NCBI GenBank assembly: GCA_019243895.1
Contig: JAFATP010000005.1
Coordinates: forward strand, 1 to 6,947
Length of the DNA: 6,947 nucleotides
Direction of reading: 5' to 3'
Source of the DNA: Alphaproteobacteria bacterium
Lineage (GTDB): Bacteria; Pseudomonadota; Alphaproteobacteria; Rickettsiales; SXRF01
Positions within the stretch are counted from its first letter, which is position 1, and each line of letters opens with the position of its first letter. Positions 1 to 4,312 of the stretch are shown one piece after another. The position numbers were made by a program, and so were the translations under genes. The notes under the pieces are model-generated. The model had not been told where the DNA came from. It searched no databases and saw only the letters and a list, made by a program, of their open reading frames with translations.

Positions 1-18
1 GCTAGCGTCGCTTCAGAA

Positions 19-516
19 TTATAATCCTATGCCCGGCAACAGGCCGCGCCACAAAACCAGCAGAAAACCGGCGGCAATCGCCACGCCGTACGGCACCGGG
101 GCGTCCTTGGTGAGCAGGCGCGGCAGCGTGCCGTTGGCCGCCTGTGCCGGGAACACCCACGGCAGGAGTTGGCGCAACAGGATAAGCCCCAGCGACAATA
201 ACCCGCCCAGCAGCGCCATGCCGAACAGGAATTCCGGCAGTGCTTTAATACCGGTCCATAAGGCGCACACCGCCATCAGCTTCACATCGCCGCCGCCCAG
301 CCATTTCAACGCGAACATGATATAGCCCAGCACGAACACCCCGGCGAAGGCGGCCAGCGCCCATTTCCATTCCACGTGCGCGGGGGAAAGCGCCAGGAAC
401 ACCACGTAAAGCGCCAGCACCATCGCCGAGATCCAGTTGGGGATGAGATAGCGGTGCATGTCGTAGCCGAGCGCGATCAGCATCAGCAGGGTTAGCGCGA
501 GGGGGAAAAGGGGCAT
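19..516 (-). CDS. Type IV prepilin peptidase, A24 family (CpaA/TadV-like)
   Basis: Predicted inner-membrane aspartic peptidase of 165 aa that would cleave prepilin leader peptides for a type IV or Flp/Tad pilus. Both family aspartates are visible: D19 in YDMHRYLIPNWIS (the D-x5-IPN pattern) and D77 in the GGGD motif at 74-77, followed by VKLM. A conserved-looking P-x-PYGVAIAAG segment lies at 140-150. The rest is almost entirely hydrophobic, with about five or six membrane segments. The length fits the short CpaA/TadV type, which lacks the N-terminal methylase domain of PilD. The ATG at 516 is the only reasonable start: an in-frame TGA lies upstream and no other start codon intervenes. I see no clear Shine-Dalgarno. 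It lies 99 nt downstream of recR, separated by a palindromic element, and no pilus gene is in the window. The family call is firm; the exact substrate is unknown. Confidence 0.88.
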   Translation of the reverse strand: MPLFPLALTLLMLIALGYDMHRYLIPNWISAMVLALYVVFLALSPAHVEWKWALAAFAGVFVLGYIMFALKWLGGGDVKLMAVCALWTGIKALPEFLFGMALLGGLLSLGLILLRQLLPWVFPAQAANGTLPRLLTKDAPVPYGVAIAAGFLLVLWRGLLPGIGL

Positions 517-522
517 AGCGAT

Positions 523-615
523 GCGAGAATTCGAGGACTCGATAAGTAAAAATCATTTTCAGTGCAGAGTCACCCGATATTTCTTTATCGGATCCTCGAA
601 TTTTCGAATCCTCGC
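523..615. repeat. Long imperfect inverted repeat between recR and the prepilin peptidase gene
   Basis: The arm aattcgagga (528-537) pairs perfectly with tcctcgaatt (593-602). Pairing continues inward through cgataa/ttatcg and nearby A/T pairs, to about 550 and 580. The outer arm gcgag (523-527) matches ctcgc (611-615), with an 8-nt bulge at 603-610. The right arm also contains the 12-bp palindrome tcgaattttcga (596-607). The element starts immediately after the recR stop codon and ends seven bases before the peptidase start codon. It lacks a clear U-tract, so it is not a textbook terminator. It could be a dispersed palindromic element or an RNA structure that separates expression of recR from the peptidase gene. 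Confidence 0.75.
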
Positions 616-1209
616 CTAGAACGGCAGCCGCGCCGAAAGCGCTGCACCGAGCGTGCCATCATCCAGGTAATCCAGTTCGCCGCCCATGGGAATGCCTTGA
701 GCCAGCCGGGAAATCTCCACGCCGAAATCCTTCAGCCGGTTGGTGAGGTAGTGCGCGGTGGTCTGTCCCTCCACGGTGGCGTTGGTGGCGAGGATCACCT
801 CTTTCACCACGCCCTGCGCGGCGCGCGCCACCAGGGTTTCCACGTTGAGCTTTTCCGGGCCGCGGTCGTCCATCGCCGAAAGCGTGCCGCCCAGCACGTG
901 ATAGCGGCCCTTATACAGATGGCAGCGCTCGATGGCCCATAAATCCCCCACCTCCTCCACCACGCACAGCAATGCCCCGTCGCGCCGGGGATCGGCGCAG
1001 AGATGGCAAGGGCTCTGCACATCCAGGTTGCCGCATACGCCGCAGGCGCGGATGGTTTCCAGCACCTGCTGCAGGGAGGCGATCAGCGGCGGCAGCGCGC
1101 GTTCGCGCTGGCGGATCAGATGCAGCACCAGGCGGCGCGCCGAGCGCGGGCCTAAGCCCGGCAGCCTGGCGAAATGCTGGATGAGGGTGTCGATGGACGA
1201 AATCTGCAT
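616..1209 (-). CDS. recR: Recombination mediator protein RecR
   Basis: RecR of 197 aa, close to the usual family length of about 200. With RecO (and RecF) it helps load RecA onto SSB-coated single-stranded DNA during gap repair. The domains are in the expected order: an N-terminal helix-hairpin-helix around ARLPGLGPRSARRL (14-27), a C4 zinc finger with C56, C59, C68 and C71 (C-x2-C-x8-C-x2-C), and a Toprim domain from about residue 79. The Toprim domain starts LLCVVEEVGDL with acidic residues E85/E86 and includes EVILATNATVEG at 137-148. The C-terminal GIPMGGELDYLDDGTLGAAL is the typical RecR ending. The start at 1209 lies 20 nt after the ybaB stop, with only a weak AGG as possible ribosome site. 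The dnaX-ybaB-recR order is conserved in many proteobacteria, which supports the call. Confidence 0.97.
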   Translation of the reverse strand: MQISSIDTLIQHFARLPGLGPRSARRLVLHLIRQRERALPPLIASLQQVLETIRACGVCGNLDVQSPCHLCADPRRDGALLCVVEEVGDLWAIERCHLYKGRYHVLGGTLSAMDDRGPEKLNVETLVARAAQGVVKEVILATNATVEGQTTAHYLTNRLKDFGVEISRLAQGIPMGGELDYLDDGTLGAALSARLPF

Positions 1210-1229
1210 AAACCAGCCTGACCAGGCAT

Positions 1230-1550
1230 TTACACGGGCAACTTAAACCCGGGCGGCAAGGGCAGCCCGGCGGTAATCTTGCTCATCTGCTCGCTGAAAT
1301 TTCCCTCTCGATGCGTATTGGCGTCGTTAAACGCCGCCACTATCAGATCCTCCAGCATCTCCTTCTCGCTGACCGCCATCAGGCTGTCGTCGATGGTCAC
1401 TTTCTGCGCCAGTCCCTTGCCGCTGATGCTCACCTTCACCATGCCGCCGCCGGACTGGCCTTCATAAGACTCCGCCTCCAGGCGCGACTGCACTTCGGTG
1501 ATCTTGCTCTGCATCTCCTGGGCCTGTTTCAGCATTTTCTGCAAATTCAT
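1230..1550 (-). CDS. ybaB: YbaB/EbfC family nucleoid-associated DNA-binding protein
   Basis: Small protein of 106 aa, the usual YbaB/EbfC length. Family members form dimers with a tweezer-like shape, bind DNA without strong sequence specificity and are thought to shape the nucleoid; a repair link through the recR neighbour has been suggested. The N-terminal helix MLKQAQEMQSKITEVQSRLE (6-25) is characteristic. It is followed by a Gly-rich turn GQSGGGMVKVSISGKG (31-46), a VTIDDSL strand (51-57), an acidic helix EKEMLEDLIVAAFNDA (62-77), and a C-terminal GLPLPPGFKLPV tail like the family's GLxxPGxxxP ending. The start at 1550 is supported by an AGGAG site eight bases upstream, placed just beyond the dnaX stop. 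This suggests translational coupling with dnaX. Confidence 0.95.
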   Translation of the reverse strand: MNLQKMLKQAQEMQSKITEVQSRLEAESYEGQSGGGMVKVSISGKGLAQKVTIDDSLMAVSEKEMLEDLIVAAFNDANTHREGNFSEQMSKITAGLPLPPGFKLPV

Positions 1551-1558
1551 TCGCTTTT

Positions 1559-1563
1559 CTCCT
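1559..1563 (-). promoter_or_regulatory. Ribosome binding site of ybaB
   Basis: The minus strand reads AGGAG here, eight bases before the ATG at 1550 and directly adjacent to the dnaX stop codon at 1565-1567. It is one of the two clear Shine-Dalgarno matches in the window; most other genes here lack one. It fixes the ybaB start and fits reinitiation by ribosomes ending dnaX. Confidence 0.75.
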
Positions 1564-1564
1564 G

Positions 1565-3124
1565 TTAAGCCGTTTCTTTAACTTCAATGATCTCCGCGCC
1601 GGGAAACTGGCGCAGCACGCTTTCCACCAGCGGGTGCGCCGCCGCTTCCTGCTTTTGCTTTTCTTTACGCGCCATTTCCTGCTCATGCAAGGTGGGTGAA
1701 TCCGCCGTTTCCGCCAGCGTCACGCTCCATTCCAGGCCGGTGGCGCGCCAAAGCGCGGCGGCGAGGCGGGAGGTGAAATCCCTGCCGGTGGTCATGCGCA
1801 TGGCCAGGCACAGCGCGCCCGGCTTAAAGGATACCACGGCGGCGAACTGGCGCAACTGGCTGGCCAGCAGCATTTCCCTGGCGCGCTCCAGCGCGGCCAC
1901 CGCATCGGCAAAACTCTCCACCGGGGGGATGTCCGCGGCCGGCGCAGTGGCGGCGGCAGGCGGCTCAGTTTTTTTTTCCAGCGCGCGCAGGGCTTCGGCC
2001 GGCGTCGGCAATTCGGCGGCATAGGCGGCGCGCACCAGCACCATCTCCACCGCGGCCACGGGCAGCGGCGCCCGGCGCGCCTCGGCGAGCCCCTTCAGCA
2101 GCATCTGCCAGAGCCGTGCCAGCACCGGCACGGAAAGCGCTCCCGCCAGCTCGGCGGCGGCCTTGCGCTCATGTTCGGCATAGGCGATGTCCTTTTCCAG
2201 CGCCGGCACGTGCTTCAGCCGCGTTACGAAATGCGTGAATTCCAGCAGATCCTGCAACACCATCAGCGCATCGGCCCCCGCCTCATGCAGCGCGCGCAGC
2301 TGGGCCAGGCACGCAGCCACCTCGCCCTGCGCCAGCAGCGTGAACAGCGCCACCACCTGGCTGCGATCCGCCAGACCCAGCATGGCGCGCACCTCCTCCT
2401 CGCTGATGTCCCCGCCGCCCTGCGCCTGATGCGCGATGGCCTGGTCCAGCAGCGAAAGCCCGTCGCGCACTGAGCCCTCCGCGCTGGCCGCCAGCAGCGT
2501 GAGTGCGGAAGGCGCCAGCCGCGCGCCTTCCTTCTGCGCGATGGCGTTTAAGTGCGCCGCCAGCACCTCGGTGCCCACCCGCTTCAGATCGAAGCGCTGG
2601 CAGCGCGAAAGGATGGTGACGGGAATTTTCCGGGCCTCGGTGGTGGCGAAGATGAATTTTACGTGCGGCGGGGGCTCTTCCAGCGTCTTCAGCAAGGCGT
2701 TGAACGCCGAGGCGGAGAGCATGTGCACTTCGTCGATGATGTAAATCTTATAGCGCGCGGACGACGGCGCATATTGCACGGTATCGATCAGATCGCGAAT
2801 GTCGCCCACGCCGGTGCGGCTGGCGGCGTCCATCTCCGGCACGTCGGGATGGCGGGATTCGGCAATCATCGTGCAATGGGTGCAGACGCCGCAGGGCGAA
2901 ACGGTGGGGCCGCCGTTGCCGTCCGGCCCGATACAGTTCAACGCGCGGGCGATCAGGCGCGCGGTGGTGGTCTTGCCGATGCCGCGAATGCCGGTCAGCA
3001 CGAAGGCGTGATGAATGCGCCCGGTGGCGATGGCGTTGGCGAAAGTGCGCACCAGCACCTCCTGGCCGATCAGATCGGCAAAGACGGCGGGGCGGTATTT
3101 GCGGGCGAGAACGCGGTATTCCAT
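1565..3124 (-). CDS. dnaX: DNA polymerase III subunits tau/gamma, clamp loader ATPase DnaX
   Basis: Full-length tau-like product of 519 aa. It is the ATPase subunit of the clamp loader that opens and loads the beta sliding clamp at the replication fork. The N-terminal AAA+ module shows Walker A GIRGIGKT (45-52), four zinc-site cysteines C64, C78, C81 and C84, Walker B IIDEVH (129-134), and the sensor/arginine-finger motif SRC (173-175). The clamp-loader collar domain follows to about residue 375. An Ala/Pro linker (387-402) leads to a C-terminal tau region ending PLVESVLRQFPGAEIIEV, as in other alphaproteobacterial DnaX. The protein is shorter than E. coli tau (643 aa). The ATG at 3124 begins the conserved YRVLARKYRP motif but has no good Shine-Dalgarno. 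An A9 run at codons 383-386 predicts a second, shorter product. It heads the dnaX-ybaB-recR set, downstream of ffs. Confidence 0.97.
   Translation of the reverse strand: MEYRVLARKYRPAVFADLIGQEVLVRTFANAIATGRIHHAFVLTGIRGIGKTTTARLIARALNCIGPDGNGGPTVSPCGVCTHCTMIAESRHPDVPEMDAASRTGVGDIRDLIDTVQYAPSSARYKIYIIDEVHMLSASAFNALLKTLEEPPPHVKFIFATTEARKIPVTILSRCQRFDLKRVGTEVLAAHLNAIAQKEGARLAPSALTLLAASAEGSVRDGLSLLDQAIAHQAQGGGDISEEEVRAMLGLADRSQVVALFTLLAQGEVAACLAQLRALHEAGADALMVLQDLLEFTHFVTRLKHVPALEKDIAYAEHERKAAAELAGALSVPVLARLWQMLLKGLAEARRAPLPVAAVEMVLVRAAYAAELPTPAEALRALEKKTEPPAAATAPAADIPPVESFADAVAALERAREMLLASQLRQFAAVVSFKPGALCLAMRMTTGRDFTSRLAAALWRATGLEWSVTLAETADSPTLHEQEMARKEKQKQEAAAHPLVESVLRQFPGAEIIEVKETA
1965..3124 (-). 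other. dnaX: Predicted gamma form of DnaX made by frameshift or slippage
   Basis: This is an alternative product of the dnaX gene, not a separate gene. If the ribosome slips -1 on the A9 run, or RNA polymerase adds one A, the codons after E383-K384-K385 become AAC TGA. The result is a 386-residue protein ending EKKN. It would keep the AAA+ and collar domains and lose the tau-specific C-terminal region that binds the polymerase and helicase in model systems. The position at the end of domain III, and the immediate stop, match E. coli gamma in architecture. Use of the site is inferred; no expression data can be read from sequence. Confidence 0.6.
1969..1977 (-). promoter_or_regulatory. A9 slippery run in dnaX (frameshift or transcriptional slippage site)
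   Basis: On the coding strand nine consecutive A residues fall in codons GAA AAA AAA ACT (383-386). A_AAA_AAA is in the correct phase for -1 tandem slippage. The -1 frame then reads AAC TGA, with the TGA at 1967-1965. No strong Shine-Dalgarno-like stimulator is visible just upstream, and I found no convincing strong stem just downstream. The sequence is therefore closer to the Thermus dnaX A9 site, known for transcriptional slippage, than to the E. coli A AAA AAG site with its stimulators. Confidence 0.65.
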
Positions 3125-3141
3125 GGAGAATCTTAAGCTTG

Positions 3142-3198
3142 CAGGTTAGAGGTTACAGCTTCGGCGGAACATAGCTGTAATCTGTGATCTACAACCTG
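3142..3198 (-). repeat. Two-part hairpin between ffs and dnaX
   Basis: ttacagct (3153-3160) and agctgtaa (3173-3180) form a perfect 8-bp stem with a 12-nt loop. Outside it, caggtt (3142-3147) pairs perfectly with aacctg (3193-3198), leaving an asymmetric internal loop. On the minus strand this structure begins about 10 nt after the SRP RNA 3' end and finishes about 17 nt before the dnaX ATG. It has no following run of U. It may stop or pause transcription, guide 3' processing of the SRP RNA, or control dnaX translation. A terminator role is possible but not shown. Confidence 0.6.
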
Positions 3199-3207
3199 TC
3201 TGCTGAA

Positions 3208-3295
3208 GGACTGGCGACGACCCGGAGCGCATTCCGCTACGGCTGCTTCGTTTCCGACCTGACCGGGTTCGCGGCTGCCCCGCCCGCCGCCAGCC
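3208..3295 (-). ncRNA. ffs: Small signal recognition particle RNA (4.5S RNA)
   Basis: RNA scaffold of the bacterial signal recognition particle; it binds the Ffh M domain and helps target membrane proteins to FtsY and the translocon. The minus strand contains the hallmark GGTCAGGTC (3264-3256) and GAAGCAGCC (3250-3242), forming the helix 8 stem-loop with its symmetric internal loop. The apical loop is GAAA closed by a G-C pair, where the common bacterial sequence is GGAA closed by C-G; both are GNRA loops. The ends pair: CTGGCG (3293-3288) with CGCCAG (3216-3211), extended by GG/CC with a one-base bulge. The predicted length is about 88 nt; exact ends are inferred. A promoter with its -10 box 7-8 bases upstream supports the 5' end. 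Location upstream of dnaX is common in alphaproteobacteria. Confidence 0.93.
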
Positions 3296-3302
3296 GGTTT
3301 AA

Positions 3303-3331
3303 TATATAAGGATGAAGCAGGCTTCGCTCAA
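3303..3331 (-). promoter_or_regulatory. Sigma70-type promoter of ffs
   Basis: On the minus strand a -35 box TTGAGC (3331-3326) and a -10 box TATATA (3308-3303) are separated by exactly 17 bp. An overlapping TATATT (3306-3301) could also serve as the -10 box. The predicted transcription start at about 3296-3294 coincides with the 5' end of the SRP RNA predicted from its terminal pairing. The -35 box overlaps the exoD stop codon at 3330-3328. Confidence 0.65.
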
Positions 3332-3951
3332 GGCAAAGCTTGCCGGGCGCGCACGAAATATCCCGCCAGCGCCGCCGTGGCGGAAGGCTGCATCAGCACC
3401 AGGCACACCAGCGCAAAGAGGATGGCGCACAGCACGAAGAGCCCATCTTTTTCCATCATGCCGACGGCCATCAGCACCATGGCAATGCCCGGCAGGAAGT
3501 TGCCGCCTGGCACCGGCAACGCGCTGATGCAGGAAAGCAGCAGGAACAGCGCGCCCAGCACCCGGTCCATGCGCCGCGAGCACACCCAGCCCATGCGCGG
3601 CGTCAGGTAATGTTCCAGCCGGTAGAGGATCGGCATATAACGCTCTATCCGCAGCGCCATGGAGGCTGGGGAAAACTGGCGATAAGCAAGACGATCCGGC
3701 AGCCAGATCGGCGTTTTGCCTAGCACCATGCGCAGGCCCATCAATGCAATCGGCAGGCTGGTGATGAGGGAGCCGCCGAAGCCTGGAATGGGTATGGTGG
3801 CCGGCAGCGCGAAGATCAGAATGAAAAGCCCGGCGGCGCGGTCATCCAGCTGATCCAGCACCTGGCGCAGCGTCAGCGCGCCCACACCCGGACGATGGGA
3901 GATCTCCCTTAGGATGTCACTGGTGCGGCGTGGTGGCTCGCGCTGAGGCAT
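3328..3951 (-). CDS. exoD: ExoD-family integral membrane protein
   Basis: Membrane protein of 207 aa matching the ExoD family, named for a Sinorhizobium gene needed for exopolysaccharide production, alkali tolerance and nodule invasion. The molecular activity of the family is unknown. The protein has a basic, soluble N-terminus (1-35). A first hydrophobic block carries LPATIPIPGFGGSLITSLPIAL (49-70), followed by LGKTPIWLP (77-85); both resemble the family core. A helical loop rich in R and Y covers 90-120. A second hydrophobic half (130-200) contains the LPVPGGNFLPG motif (145-155) and a short MEKDG turn. The ATG at 3951 has only a weak GGA upstream. It ends within the ffs promoter and is divergent from ftsK. 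Family assignment is confident; a role in exopolysaccharide here is inferred from the name only. Confidence 0.9.
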   Translation of the reverse strand: MPQREPPRRTSDILREISHRPGVGALTLRQVLDQLDDRAAGLFILIFALPATIPIPGFGGSLITSLPIALMGLRMVLGKTPIWLPDRLAYRQFSPASMALRIERYMPILYRLEHYLTPRMGWVCSRRMDRVLGALFLLLSCISALPVPGGNFLPGIAMVLMAVGMMEKDGLFVLCAILFALVCLVLMQPSATAALAGYFVRARQALP

Positions 3952-3980
3952 GATCTTTTCCGGCGGGCTGGATACTAAGG

Positions 3981-4011
3981 ATCATATGGATTCTTTTGCT
4001 CGGGGCTGCAA
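3981..4011 (-). promoter_or_regulatory. Weak candidate promoter of exoD
   Basis: The minus strand has TATGAT (3986-3981), five of six matches to the -10 consensus, about 30 nt before the exoD ATG. A possible -35 box TTGCAG lies at 4011-4006. The 19-bp spacing and poor -35 box make this tentative. Confidence 0.3.
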
Positions 4012-4041
4012 GCGAAAGTCTATCGACAGCATATCAAACCT

Positions 4042-4176
4042 TTAGGCCCGCATCAGGGCTCGGCTCCCCTTTCTTAAACGTATCCATTTCGACTGCTGGC
4101 GACGGTATTGCAGGCTGGGTCGCTTCAACAAGCAATGTTTTAACAAGCCCGGCAGGCTGGAATGGATCAATGCCAT
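4042..4176 (-). CDS. Possible 44-residue cationic small ORF, unrecognised
   Basis: A short ATG-initiated frame of 44 aa beginning MALIHSSLPGLLKHCLLKRP and continuing with a tail rich in K, R and Q. A weak AGG lies a few bases upstream of the ATG. I do not recognise it. Another minus-strand frame over the same DNA (4180-4034) is open for 48 codons without a good start and reads like ordinary protein (for example VEMDTFKKGEPSPDAGLKV before its stop). A 60-codon plus-strand frame (3996-4178) is open too. With three competing frames and no homology this may be chance or a remnant of a lost gene. It is listed so that it is not overlooked. Confidence 0.12.
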   Translation of the reverse strand: MALIHSSLPGLLKHCLLKRPSLQYRRQQSKWIRLRKGSRALMRA

Positions 4177-4221
4177 GATCCTATATCATCAATCTTTTAG
4201 ATAAAGTTAAGATCTGGTGAC

Positions 4222-4245
4222 AAACGCCCCGCTCAAGCGCCGTTT
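4222..4245. repeat. Dyad upstream of the ftsK promoter
   Basis: Outer arms aaacg (4222-4226) and cgttt (4241-4245) flank the inner palindrome cgctcaagcg (4230-4239). It lies about 10 bp before the predicted -35 box of ftsK. It has no following T-run on either strand, so an operator is a better guess than a terminator. It does not fit the CtrA or alphaproteobacterial LexA consensus patterns I checked by eye. Confidence 0.4.
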
Positions 4246-4255
4246 AACTTCCCTA

Positions 4256-4284
4256 TTGGTGCAACGCCCGGTTTTTGCTATGGT
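4256..4284 (+). promoter_or_regulatory. Probable sigma70-type promoter of ftsK
   Basis: A -35 box TTGGTG (4256-4261) and a -10 box TATGGT (4279-4284) are separated by exactly 17 bp. Initiation at about 4291 would give a leader of about 22 nt before the ftsK ATG. Each box has a modest consensus match; the spacing and location are what support it. Confidence 0.5.
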
Positions 4285-4312
4285 GCGGTAATTCGTGAGT
4301 TAACCGCATCCG

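Larger units (their letters stand above)
3952..4312. other. Divergent intergenic region between exoD and ftsK
   Basis: This 361-nt gap is visibly richer in A and T than the flanking genes. It holds a probable ftsK promoter near its right end, a weak exoD promoter near its left end, and a dyad at 4222-4245. It also has a short inverted repeat ggatca/tgatcc (4164-4169 and 4176-4181) and two copies of gcaggctgg (4110-4118 and 4152-4160). Several overlapping short reading frames are open between about 3996 and 4180 on both strands. None matches a family I recognise. It may be a decayed gene or simple regulatory DNA. Confidence 0.6.

Noticed and set aside
1792..2022. 76-codon minus-strand frame overlapping dnaX after the A9 run
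   Set aside because: This is the frame reached by deletion of one A or a +1 shift. Its Arg/Pro/Trp/Cys-rich sequence looks non-coding, and the -1 frame with an immediate stop is the plausible alternative product.
2552..3136. 194-codon plus-strand frame opposite dnaX
   Set aside because: It lies opposite the conserved AAA+ domain and has a Gly/Arg/Ala/His-rich composition with no recognisable motif.
4053..4076. Possible rho-independent terminator (aggg, loop, cccct then T-rich)
   Set aside because: The stem is only about four pairs and the following T-run is interrupted, so it is not convincing.
3952..4312. CtrA, LexA or dif sites near ftsK
   Set aside because: TTAA half-sites occur, but none shows the TTAA-N7-TTAA spacing. 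No GTTC-N7-GTTC pair or dif-like 28-bp palindrome was found by eye.
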